A DNA stretch of 39,158 nucleotides, from IMG/VR virus record IMGVR_UViG_3300000361_000002, positions 1-39,158 of that record; one strand, 5' to 3'. The first letter of the stretch is position 1, and every line of letters begins with the position of its first letter. The notes below the pieces were generated by a model, which was given only the letters and a program-made list of their open reading frames with translations, searched no databases and was not told where the DNA came from. This stretch comes from a virus. This document shows, piece by piece, positions 22,054 to 30,200 of this stretch. Made by a program: the position numbers and the translations under genes.

Positions 22054-23199
22054 ATGAATTCCGCGACGAAAGTTCTTTGCAATGGATTTCCGAGAACCGT
22101 TGCGTTCAAAAATGAAAACGGATTAAAGCAGACTTTCGTTCACTCGGAAAGCGAATTTGATGTTTTCACGGACCATCATCGGGAAAGTTCGAATATGTAT
22201 ATGAATATATCCCGGTTTCGAGAAGATATGCGTGTGATATGCCACGATTTTCCCTTTGATTTCGATAGCCCGGTTAAAACAAGCGCGTTTTCAGATGATC
22301 CCGGCGAAGCAGAGAAAATCCAAATGATGAGGGAAAATGAGGAACTGGCAGAAGAAGTTTTGGGAGAAGTTTGGGAAGACGCCCAACGACTTGTTGAGTA
22401 TGCTTGGGACGAAAATATTCCTGTTATATCCATTTTTTCAGGTATGGGAGTACATTCACATCTTTTGTTCAAAGAACAAGTAGAACCAACAAAAGAAAAA
22501 ATAAGTACGTCTGAGCATATAATTCAAAAGTTGGATTTGAATACATATGATAGACAGATTGTGACGGATATAAAGCGGGTTCTCCGCATTCCGAATTCAA
22601 AGCGGTTTGATGGAGCCATAGATACCAACACATACTGCATTCCGATGACTGAAGTTGAGGTTTTGAATAATACGATTCATGATTTATTGGAGAGATGCAA
22701 AAGACCCAAAGATATTGAAATACACAGTCGATATATTCAAGAAAATAGACCCGAGATGCAGGTGTATGACGATGTTGATATTAATGAGAATACATATGGT
22801 TCAATTCCGCTGAAAGAGAATAGAATTTCAGAAGATGTGGAGTACATCTTAGATACTTGCATTCCCTTGCCATGTGTCAGAAAGAGATTTAGCGGTCCTA
22901 ATCCCCATCACAGGATTCGGTTTACTGGTGTAATCCATCTATATCAAGCGGGTTTTACACCAGCGGAAGTTAGGAGCATTATCAAGAAGATAGGTTGGGT
23001 GGATTACGATAAGAACATCACGCATAAAATGACAGAGCAAATCTGGAATCGCCGTTACTCCGAATTACCATGCGATGAATTGAGAAGACTTGGTTTGTGT
23101 ATTTATGGACCGCAGTTTGAAGAAATGCCGGATGAACCTTCGGAATGTGAAACGTATAAATACCATTCTGGAAAGGCGCTTTATCCGTATGAGAATTGA
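22054..23199 (+). CDS. Fused archaeo-eukaryotic primase (PriS catalytic + PriL-type Fe-S domain), 381 aa
   Basis: I choose the ATG at 22054 because it follows a TATA box at the leaderless distance; an upstream ATG at 21985 overlaps PCNA. The catalytic half shows the D-x-D pair in 'HDFPFDFD' (D69, D71), the 'SGMGVHSH' motif at 129-136 equivalent to PriS S-G-x-G-x-H, and 'LRIPNSKRFDGAID', the third primase element. The C-terminal half has Cys 269, 274, 340, 349 and 365, in a helical setting like the 4Fe-4S domain of PriL ('DTCIPLPCVRKRF', 'LPCDELRRLGLC', 'SECETYKYHSGKALYP'). A single-chain PriS-PriL arrangement is known from some archaeal mobile elements. It would start viral DNA synthesis. Confidence 0.75.
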   Translation: MNSATKVLCNGFPRTVAFKNENGLKQTFVHSESEFDVFTDHHRESSNMYMNISRFREDMRVICHDFPFDFDSPVKTSAFSDDPGEAEKIQMMRENEELAEEVLGEVWEDAQRLVEYAWDENIPVISIFSGMGVHSHLLFKEQVEPTKEKISTSEHIIQKLDLNTYDRQIVTDIKRVLRIPNSKRFDGAIDTNTYCIPMTEVEVLNNTIHDLLERCKRPKDIEIHSRYIQENRPEMQVYDDVDINENTYGSIPLKENRISEDVEYILDTCIPLPCVRKRFSGPNPHHRIRFTGVIHLYQAGFTPAEVRSIIKKIGWVDYDKNITHKMTEQIWNRRYSELPCDELRRLGLCIYGPQFEEMPDEPSECETYKYHSGKALYPYEN

Positions 23200-23497
23200 A
23201 ATACTCGATTTATGTGAAGAGAATTTACAATTGTACGATGAATCGGTTCTAGAGATGTTAGAAGGGAGTCAGATTTATTCAGATGCGAACACGTGGAAGA
23301 TAAGAGATGTGGTTGGTATAGTAGACGATTGTGACATCCGAGATAATATTATTGAAATTGAAGCTTTTATCATTGATGATGATTCATCAAAAAAAATATC
23401 ATCGGGAATGGTGGATGTTGCACCATCCGTGACAATCAACCATCGTAAAGAAATCATTGATTTCGTTTCAGTACATCTCGTTCCGGAAGTTTTATAA
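23189..23497 (+). CDS. Small protein resembling a prohead-protease core, 102 aa
   Basis: The start is taken as the ATG at 23189, overlapping the primase stop by 11 bases; an upstream in-frame ATG would read through the primase gene. The order of elements 'WKIRDVVGIVDDCDIRDNII', 'EAFIIDDDSSKKISSGMVDV', 'APSVTIN', 'IIDFVSVHLVPEVL' parallels the virus's own maturation protease-like protein ('YEVVGEVEE...', 'KIDDEELANKIDNGWLEVSP', 'FDNLSVVVRGASP'). It lacks the His-containing upstream segment in recognisable form. It may be a stripped paralogue with a new role in the replication arm, or just a convergent small beta-barrel. Confidence 0.45.
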   Translation: MRIEILDLCEENLQLYDESVLEMLEGSQIYSDANTWKIRDVVGIVDDCDIRDNIIEIEAFIIDDDSSKKISSGMVDVAPSVTINHRKEIIDFVSVHLVPEVL

Positions 23498-23501
23498 ATA
23501 T
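23492..23501 (+). promoter_or_regulatory. TATA box for tRNA-Leu
   Basis: TTATAAATAT lies about 28-36 bases upstream of the mature tRNA 5' end at 23528, suitable for an independent tRNA promoter. It overlaps the end of the preceding gene (stop at 23495-23497). Confidence 0.5.
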
Positions 23502-23527
23502 CCGTTTGTAATAATGAATTGACGTGG

Positions 23528-23612
23528 ACCGGAGTAGCCAAGCTAGGCCAAAGGCGCGAAACTTAAGATTTCGTTTCTTAGGGATTCGCAGGTTCAAATC
23601 CTGCCTCCGGTA
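23528..23612 (+). tRNA. tRNA-Leu (anticodon UAA)
   Basis: The cloverleaf folds by hand. The acceptor stem is ACCGGAG/CTCCGGT (7 pairs, 23528-23534 with 23605-23611) with discriminator A at 23612. The D arm is GCC...GGC. The anticodon stem CGAAA/TTTCG encloses the loop CTTAAGA, giving anticodon TAA at 23564-23566. A 14-base variable region at 23574-23587 marks a class II tRNA. The T arm is GCAGG-TTCAAAT-CCTGC. The CCA is not encoded. It decodes UUA, a leucine codon frequent in this AT-rich virus and rare in GC-rich haloarchaea, so it likely supplements the host pool. Confidence 0.92.
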
Positions 23613-23617
23613 TAGAA

Positions 23618-23636
23618 TAACGAAAGTCTTTTAAAC
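23618..23636 (+). promoter_or_regulatory. Archaeal promoter (TAACGAAAG-TCTTTTAAAC)
   Basis: The TATA box CTTTTAAAC is preceded by CGAAAG. It lies 23-31 bases before the RFC small subunit ATG at 23659, which also has a GGGAGG site close by. Its sequence is almost the same as the element at 38987. Confidence 0.65.
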
Positions 23637-23658
23637 GTATGCATTTAAGGGAGGGTGT

Positions 23659-24633
23659 ATGATTGAAAAAAGAATTCTAACGGAAAAGTATCGTCCCTCG
23701 TCCCTCGATGAAGTGGTGGGCAATTCGGAAAACACCGAGATGTTGAAAAGCTACGTGAATGATGACCGCGTTCCAAATATTCTTTTTGAGGGTCCAGCGG
23801 GGGTTGGAAAAACTGCATCGGCCCAAGCGTTTGCTCGGGAAGTCTTTGGAAGTACGTGGAAATCAAATTTCATAGATTTCAATGCAAGTGATGATAGAGG
23901 CATCGATGTTGTTCGTGATGATATAAAAACAGCAGCTAGACAGGCAGCAGTCGGTCATGAATATAAAATCATCTTTCTTGACGAAGTAGATTCCACAACG
24001 AAAGACGCGCAATCGGCACTCCGTCGAACTATGGAGAGATTTTCCGACCAGACAGCCTTCTTCCTCTCTTGCAATTATAAGAATAAACTGATTGACCCAA
24101 TTCAATCTCGTTGCACTGTTCTCTCGTATAATAGACTTTCAGATGATGAAATACGAACGATAATTGAAAGAGTATTAACGGGAGAGGATATTGACGCTTC
24201 CGAAGAATCAATTGAAAAAATCATTGAATATGTCGATGGCGATGCACGACGGGCGCTCAATAGCATCCAAAGTTCTACACGCGATGATGAAATAAATTTG
24301 GAGACGTTAGCCTTCCCTCAAATTCGTGTAACAAGGGAGGAAATATCAGAAGTGGTAGAATTATCTGTTAATTCTAGGATGGAGGAAGCAATGGATAGAA
24401 TTAATGGAGAAATCATACCTGAAATTACTGATTATGGTGGTTTCTGTAGAGATTTGCTTTTTGCAATAAAAACAAATGAAAATATTAACAATGATGTTCG
24501 CTGGTTCTTGATGGGACAAGTTGGAGAATTGGAAAGGAATATGATGGAGGGGGCAAGTCCCGAAGTTCAAATAAATTCGTTTATTGCGAAAATCCCAGTT
24601 GCCCAATATTCAAGCATTTCAAATTATGAGTGA
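23659..24633 (+). CDS. rfcS: Replication factor C small subunit (clamp loader), 324 aa
   Basis: Canonical RFC-S features: 'LTEKYRPSSLDEVVGNSE' (RFC box II), Walker A 'GPAGVGKT' at residues 45-52, 'FNASDDRGIDVVRDDI' (the S-D-x-R-G-I-D motif), Walker B 'IIFLDEVD', 'QSALRRTMERFSDQTAFFLS' and the sensor/arginine finger 'IQSRC'. The C-terminal collar domain is present but short. With RFC-L (31163) and PCNA (21188) the virus has a complete clamp-loading set. It would open the viral PCNA ring in an ATP-dependent manner. All catalytic residues are intact. Translation of the next gene begins inside its last codons. Confidence 0.95.
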   Translation: MIEKRILTEKYRPSSLDEVVGNSENTEMLKSYVNDDRVPNILFEGPAGVGKTASAQAFAREVFGSTWKSNFIDFNASDDRGIDVVRDDIKTAARQAAVGHEYKIIFLDEVDSTTKDAQSALRRTMERFSDQTAFFLSCNYKNKLIDPIQSRCTVLSYNRLSDDEIRTIIERVLTGEDIDASEESIEKIIEYVDGDARRALNSIQSSTRDDEINLETLAFPQIRVTREEISEVVELSVNSRMEEAMDRINGEIIPEITDYGGFCRDLLFAIKTNENINNDVRWFLMGQVGELERNMMEGASPEVQINSFIAKIPVAQYSSISNYE

Positions 24634-24871
24634 TTTAAGAAATCCAATGCGGTTTAGCATACGGCATAAGACAGTTGATATTGACGGATGGTTAGGGGGT
24701 TCCAAAAAGGTTACGCAAATCGATATTCGACCGGGCGAAGGTCAAATATATGTTCATTGGGAAGAAACGGACAACGTAACAACATTTGCCGACTTGAAAG
24801 ATGTAAGTTCCGAAGAAGATACATTGGAAATAGCATTGGCAAAATGCAAGGTGAAAAATGAAGAAAGTTGA
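24626..24871 (+). CDS. Small beta-rich hypothetical protein, 81 aa
   Basis: The start is the ATG at 24626 (MSDLRNPMRFSIRHKTVDID), overlapping the RFC-S stop by 8 bases. Its body is mainly beta ('QIDIRPGEGQIYVHWEETDN') with a C-terminal helix ('EDTLEIALAKCKVKN'). It overlaps the nuclease start by 14 bases. No family is recognised. The tight overlaps on both sides argue that it is translated. Confidence 0.5.
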   Translation: MSDLRNPMRFSIRHKTVDIDGWLGGSKKVTQIDIRPGEGQIYVHWEETDNVTTFADLKDVSSEEDTLEIALAKCKVKNEES

Positions 24872-25664
24872 GAGATTATCGGCAAGTGGGTTGAAAAAAT
24901 TCGTGACTTGCCCGAAGCAGTTTATGCTTCACTATCTTTCGGATATAGAATCCCCCGAGGAAGAGGAACCAGAATTTTTTGATACTGGAAACTGCGTTCA
25001 CGACAGCATCGAATATGTTCTTAAAGAATATGATTTGGAAGAAATTAAAAATGAAGATGATTTTTTCGATATTCTCAAAGAAGAACAAATAGAATATAAT
25101 AATCAGGATAATGATACTGTAGATAATTGTTTTCGTACTGCTTCTCGATGGATTCCATCATTCGTCCAATCTGCGAATCACGTAGAAGAAGAGTGGTCAA
25201 TGGAACGTGATGGAATAGAATACAACGGGCTTGCTGACTTGGTTGCTGATGTTGAAATTGGTGGTAAGACATACGAAAACACAATCGTTGACTGGAAAAC
25301 AGGCAGTGAGACGGAACCGTGGAAAGAACGGGTTCAAGCTGGGATGTATATCGAAATGTTCTATGATAAGTTTGACCATTATCCCGAAGCTGCTGTTTTT
25401 GTTTATCTCGATGAAGAGACGCAATCATTCCATAGTCGGATTCAGGATGGTGAAGTTTTCTGGAACGAACATGAAAATAAATATTGGACGGAGATAGAAA
25501 AGATTAAAAATAAAATCATCCTTGCACAGCAGAAATCGGAATGGGAAGCGAAGCCCGAGCAGAGTAAATGCTACTGGTGTTCGTACAAGTATTATTGTTC
25601 TGATAGTCCAATTGGTGCAGAAGATGTAGGTATGAATGAAATTGAAATGGGTGAATGGTTATGA
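24858..25664 (+). CDS. Fe-S cluster RecB/Cas4-like nuclease (PD-(D/E)XK), 268 aa
   Basis: Nuclease motifs in order: 'GNCVHDSIE' with His 48, 'YNGLADLVAD' with the motif II Asp, 'TIVDWKTG' (D-x-K), and 'VQAGMYIEMF' (Q-x-x-x-Y). Cysteines expected for a 4Fe-4S cluster are present: Cys 18 in 'FVTCPKQF' and three in the C-terminal 'CYWCSYKYYC' (C-x2-C-x5-C). This is the Cas4/AddB-nuclease arrangement, common in viral and archaeal 5'-3' exonucleases acting in recombination. The tail 'EIEMGEWL' resembles a PCNA-interacting peptide (M at position 4, W-L at 7-8, as in archaeal PolB tails). No Cas genes lie nearby, so a CRISPR role is not suggested. Confidence 0.85.
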   Translation: MKKVERLSASGLKKFVTCPKQFMLHYLSDIESPEEEEPEFFDTGNCVHDSIEYVLKEYDLEEIKNEDDFFDILKEEQIEYNNQDNDTVDNCFRTASRWIPSFVQSANHVEEEWSMERDGIEYNGLADLVADVEIGGKTYENTIVDWKTGSETEPWKERVQAGMYIEMFYDKFDHYPEAAVFVYLDEETQSFHSRIQDGEVFWNEHENKYWTEIEKIKNKIILAQQKSEWEAKPEQSKCYWCSYKYYCSDSPIGAEDVGMNEIEMGEWL

Positions 25665-26308
25665 GTAAAGGAATTGTTTTAAGTTTATTTGATTATACCG
25701 GGAACATGGTAAAGCCTTGGGCTAAGAATGGTTATGAGTGCTATTGTGTAGATTTGAAGCATAAAGGAGAGGAATATACTGAGGATGATGATGTTGCTGG
25801 AGAGATTAATTATGTCGGGGCAGATATTGAAGATTATATTCCGCCAAGGAGAGAATATAGGATTGCATTTGCATTTCCACCTTGCGACAATTTGGCTGTT
25901 AGTGGCGCTCGGTGGTTCCAAGAAAAGGGAATTAAAGGTTTGAGTAATGGGGTTGAGAATTTTTTGAGGGCGAAAGAGATATGCGAATGGAGCGATGCTC
26001 CATATATGATCGAAAATCCCGTTTCAGTGATTTCGTCTTATTGGCGAGAGCCTGATTTTACGTTTCATCCCTATGAATATGACGGATATACGAACGAAGA
26101 CAATAAATACCAAAAAAGAACTTGTTTGTGGGTGGGAAATGGTTTTGTGTTTCCAGATAAACAGCCATCAGAAGAACATGATCAAAGAATTCACCAGTCT
26201 TTTCCGTCAGATGACGAAGAAAGAAAAGAATTTCGTTCTAAAACACCACAAGGTTTTGCAAATGCAGTTTATGAAATAAATGAAGGAACGGGAGTTTTTG
26301 ATTATTAA
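25661..26308 (+). CDS. C5-cytosine methyltransferase-like protein, 215 aa
   Basis: I start at the ATG at 25661, which overlaps the previous stop (ATGA); another ATG lies 6 bases upstream. Motifs: an SAM-binding-like start 'VLSLFDYTGNMVKPWAKNG', an acidic strand end 'CYCVDLKH', the catalytic-type 'FPPCDNLAVSGARWF' (P-P-C at residues 73-75), and 'YMIENPVSVI' (E-N-P at 118-120, equivalent to E-N-V). The target-recognition part and motifs VIII-X of standard enzymes are shortened or missing. It resembles a phage family of small Dcm-like proteins; action on DNA or on a nucleotide is open. It ends 'GTGVFDY', matching the PCNA-peptide-like tail seen elsewhere in this genome. Confidence 0.6.
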   Translation: MSKGIVLSLFDYTGNMVKPWAKNGYECYCVDLKHKGEEYTEDDDVAGEINYVGADIEDYIPPRREYRIAFAFPPCDNLAVSGARWFQEKGIKGLSNGVENFLRAKEICEWSDAPYMIENPVSVISSYWREPDFTFHPYEYDGYTNEDNKYQKRTCLWVGNGFVFPDKQPSEEHDQRIHQSFPSDDEERKEFRSKTPQGFANAVYEINEGTGVFDY

Positions 26309-26314
26309 AGAAAG

Positions 26315-26512
26315 ATGACTGAAAAAGAAATACCGGAAAAGAAAGAACGTTTTTGCATTGAATGCTCAAGAGAGCAAGATTTTGAATCTGTGAAAACAGA
26401 ACAGAAACCCGTAGCAATTGAGATTCATTGGGGAAGTAGAGGAAGTTGGGGTCCAAGGCGAAAAGCAGAATGGAAATGGGAATGCTTGGAATGTCATGAG
26501 GTGCAATATTAA
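26315..26512 (+). CDS. Zinc-ribbon protein, 65 aa
   Basis: Two C-x2-C knuckles ('FCIECSRE' and 'WECLECHEV') enclose ~40 residues, including 'GSRGSWGPRRKAEWKW', a basic/aromatic face. This is a single zinc ribbon, possibly nucleic-acid binding. It starts 7 bases after the preceding stop and ends in TAATG, overlapping the next start. The exact function is unknown. Confidence 0.6.
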   Translation: MTEKEIPEKKERFCIECSREQDFESVKTEQKPVAIEIHWGSRGSWGPRRKAEWKWECLECHEVQY

Positions 26513-26754
26513 TGACTGATTCAGAAGAAATGATGCGGAATGCAGAAAGACACGGAATTACCATTAATGGAGACACGTACCAAATCTTAGAAGACCCGTG
26601 GACTGGTGATTGGGTAGTCTGGTCAGATGATGATGGATTGGTACAAGACGACTGGATGAATAGCAAGAATGATGCCATTGAATATGTACTCGACAGAAGC
26701 GGAATAGTCGAAGAAGGATATTATGAACGCGCTCCAACGAGGTGTGATGCATGA
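26512..26754 (+). CDS. Small acidic hypothetical protein, 80 aa
   Basis: The layout is a helix ('EEMMRNAERHG'), a beta hairpin ('ITINGDTYQILEDPWTGDWV'), then 'WMNSKNDAIEYVLDRSGIVE', a helix. It is conserved-looking but of no known family. The start overlaps the zinc-ribbon stop by one base, and its end overlaps the next start by 4 bases. Confidence 0.5.
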   Translation: MTDSEEMMRNAERHGITINGDTYQILEDPWTGDWVVWSDDDGLVQDDWMNSKNDAIEYVLDRSGIVEEGYYERAPTRCDA

Positions 26755-27014
26755 AAGGCATTAATGATTTGCTCAAGTGTCCCGGTTGTCACCGTAAAGG
26801 AACGATGGAAATCACAATTCTTAAAAAATGGGCTGAAGCACAATGTAGAGCGTGTGATGAATTCGTTGAAAGTCGCGTCCCATATCCGAAACATAGAGTT
26901 GACCATGAGAATCATCAATATCCATTTAAAATTGGCGATGTACGTCCACTATGGTCACACCATGAAGACGATTTAACTTGCACGCAAGAAGAATGGGAAG
27001 AACGAAAGAGTTAA
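26751..27014 (+). CDS. Zinc-ribbon protein, 87 aa
   Basis: It has 'LLKCPGCHRKGTMEI' and 'AQCRACDEFVE' (two C-x2-C pairs), giving a zinc ribbon within the first 45 residues. A His-rich middle ('PKHRVDHENHQYPF', 'PLWSHHEDD') and an extra Cys follow. It is coupled by ATGA to the previous gene. It could be a transcription or replication accessory factor; sequence alone does not decide. Confidence 0.6.
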   Translation: MKGINDLLKCPGCHRKGTMEITILKKWAEAQCRACDEFVESRVPYPKHRVDHENHQYPFKIGDVRPLWSHHEDDLTCTQEEWEERKS

Positions 27015-27039
27015 AGGTAATGACGTTTTCTTTCAAATC

Positions 27040-27246
27040 ATGACAGCAGAAATTCCTCAGAAAAAACCTTCTCCGCGTAGTACTAGAGATAATCCAAATG
27101 TCGCAGGATTCATGACAGGAGTTATCTTGACTGGAACATTATTTTGGTCATTGTATGGTGGTTACATGGACTTTGCGTATCTCAACGTTATCCTCCTTAC
27201 TGTGTTGGCTGTTGGAACGCATTTTATCAACCGAAAATACAATTAA
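27040..27246 (+). CDS. Small membrane protein with two TM helices, 68 aa
   Basis: After a basic, polar N-terminus ('KKPSPRSTRDNPN') come two hydrophobic helices: 'VAGFMTGVILTGTLFWSLYG' and 'FAYLNVILLTVLAVGTHFI', with a short loop and a basic end 'NRKYN'. The size and two-helix hairpin are compatible with a holin-like or membrane-remodelling protein. However, it sits in the replication arm just before the polymerase, not by a lysis gene, so the role is open. It is the only clear membrane protein in the window. Confidence 0.55.
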   Translation: MTAEIPQKKPSPRSTRDNPNVAGFMTGVILTGTLFWSLYGGYMDFAYLNVILLTVLAVGTHFINRKYN

Positions 27247-27250
27247 AAAA

Positions 27251-30200
27251 ATGAGTGAATTAGGTCGAGTTACATACGTCGATTACTGCATCGATGATGA
27301 CTTAGGTGTACTTGTCCGTTTGTCAGCACGTTTGGAGAACGGAGAACGGTGGAATGGGTATGTTCGAGGAACAGAACCGTATATTTTTGCACCGGAAGAT
27401 GAACCGATTCCGGATAAGGATTATATTGAGAGAACGGAAGTAGGTTATGAATCTCTCTTTGACCATCAACTTCGGAAGATTGTTACACGTACTCCGAAAC
27501 AAGCTGGTGGACTTACCGATGAATTTACTTGGACTGGTGAGGGCGACGTTCCCTACTATCGTCGTGTATCGATTCACGATGGACTGAGTGGGTATATTGA
27601 AATTCCCGAAACCGGGGAAGAATATGCAGGTTTTCCGTTGGTTCATATTGACGATATAGACGTTGACCCTAAATACGAATCCGTAATCAAACCACGTATT
27701 TCCATTGCCGACATTGAAGTTGAAGTTCCAGAGAATTCAACCTTCAAGGAAATGCAAGAGGAAGCGAATAAACCCATTAATGTTATCTGTTCTTACGATA
27801 CATATGAGGATGAATATACTGTCTTCTTTTATGATAAATACGATAATATCGAGCCGTCTGATGTATCTCACTATATGGAAGAGCAACTAAAGGGGACTTC
27901 CATTGAAGAATATCTCGAATCGGATATGGAGTTAGTCATCGCTGACTCTGAAGTTGATATGCTTAATTCGTATATCAAGTATGTTTCCGAGCGAGATTTT
28001 GATTTAGAAAGCGGCTGGAACTATGTTGATTTCGACAGGAGATATATTAGACGGCGTATGAAAACGCTTTATAACGAAGGTGAGAACATCCATCCTTCGT
28101 GGCTTTCACCGTTTGAAAAGCTGTCGAATTCCCATGATGAACATCGGAAAATAGTAGGTAGGTCGCCGTTCGATATGATGGTCGCCTTCGTAGATAAGCT
28201 CACCTTTTCCAATTGGCGCTCTAAATCACTTGAATACGTTGCCAATGAGGAACTTGGGATAGGGAAAATAGGCGATGTTGATATTAACGACGATTGGAAG
28301 AATAATCCATCACGGCTGGTTGCTTACAATATTGTCGATAGTATTTTGACTGTTGCTTTGGATGATAAAAATGATATTCATGGCTTTTTCTACGAAATGG
28401 CTAACGTTTGCTCCATTCCAATTACGGATGTTTTCTACGAGAAGAGACAGATTGACGGATACTTAATGTCGAATCGGCCAGATGACGAAATCCACCCGAC
28501 TGCTGAAGAGACTGAAGACATTAATAATGCAGGTGGGTATGTTGCCGAAGCTGCAAATGGTCGGATTGAGAATGTCGGTGTGAGCGACCTGAAGAGTCTT
28601 TATCCCTCTGCGATGATTACGTGGAATCTCAGCCCGGAAACGCTTGCTGATACTCCTAAAAACTTCGATGAATATATCAAAGTCCCGAAAGTTCCTGAAC
28701 CGAAGGATGTAGAGGGTGAGATTGAAGAAGATGGAATTGAATTCGAGTGGAAATACGCTTCTTTTGACCAAGAGGGCATTCTTCCACGGAATGTAAAACG
28801 TCTTTTTGAGAAACGGAACCGGGAAAAGGAGAAAATGTATGAGGTGGAAGAAGGTTCTGCTGAGTATGAAAAATGGAACAGGAAGCAAGGAGCGACAAAA
28901 ATTCTCATGAATTCGATGTACGGGGTTGCTAGCTCTAAGTATTGGCGGTTGTCTACACAGTATCTCGGAGATGCTATTACCTCTACAGCACGATATACAC
29001 TATGGAAAGGAAAGAAGACGCTTGATAGACTTGGATATGAACACGTCTACAGTGATTCTGTGTCGGGTGAACGTTTGGTTGTCATTCGTCATGTCGAAGA
29101 TAAATCGGTTGATTGTATCCCAATTTCCGAATTATGGGAAGAAATTGATGGTCGTGTGACGGGGGAGGAAAAGGAGCGAAAGCAGTGTCTTCAATATGAA
29201 GCACTATCGGTAAATGGGAAGGGCGAATCTGAATGGAAGCCGATAAATGAAATCATCCGCCATAAGACAGATAAAAAACTCGTTGAATTGCAACAGGCCC
29301 GTGGCGGTTCAGTTACAACAACCGACCATTCATATGTCTTTCCAGTAGACGGAGAACTGACAGAGAAAAAACCTTCCGAAGTTAAACGGCCATACAGAAT
29401 TGATATTCCCGATTCTCAATCCGTTGATAGTATTGCTTTATCCGAATATTTGGATGATTATAGTATCCAAGCTAATGGAATAGGCCGCAGTGAGAAAGTG
29501 GAAAAAAGAGTCCAAGAGGAAGATGGCGAATTATATTTTGGAGAATCGGAAACTTCCCATTATAACAGGCATACATTCTGCATAAATGAAATTTCCGGAG
29601 AGGTTTTGGAATCCTTGGTTCGTTTATGCGGCGCATATGTTGCTGATGGTTCTTCAAGTACCCACAAAACTTCCGATTGTGGGAAATGGGGGTTGAGTAT
29701 TGCCAATGAAGATGTGAGTTGGTTAGAGGAATTGAAGGCTGATTACTTGGATGTTTTCCGTGGTTGCGACCCCTGCATTGTTGAAAGTGATGCAAATGAC
29801 ACGAGAGAGGTTGATGATATATCATATAATGATGAGACTATGAAAATGCAAGCTATGAATCGGATTTCGGCTGTTGTTTTCCAGAGTCTATGTGGGGCTA
29901 AGTCTACCGGGAAGGAAGTTCCTTCCTTCATTTTCAATCTCCCAGAAAAATACAAGTGGCAGTTTATACGCTCGGCTGTCCGGGGCGACGGCTCTAATAT
30001 TTTCCCCCGGTATTCCGATGAATATGCAGAGAGGAATTTTAGTTATTGTACTCAGAGTTTAAAACTCGCCTCCGGTATGTCTGTCTTGCTTAATCAACTC
30101 AACGTAAAACACAACATTGATTACCGCGATTCAAAGAACACGTATGAGATTCGCACAGCGGATAATTATCAAAATAGAGATGATGATGCTGTAGTGAAGG

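Noticed and set aside
23528-23612. tRNA gene as an integration (att) site
   Set aside because: No integrase is visible, the tRNA is complete with its own promoter, and no direct repeat of its 3' end was noticed elsewhere in the window.
24858-25664. Cas4 as a sign of a viral CRISPR-Cas system
   Set aside because: No Cas1, Cas2, effector or repeat array is visible; the neighbourhood is replication and recombination, where Cas4-like exonucleases are common.
27155-27250. N-terminal extension of PolB from the ATG at 27155
   Set aside because: It would overlap the membrane protein gene and add hydrophobic residues not seen in PolB; the ATG at 27251 gives the typical N-terminus.
28463-28908. Minus-strand open frames opposite polB
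   Set aside because: They are Phe/Ser/Leu-rich antisense shadows of acidic coding sequence, without ribosome sites or promoters.
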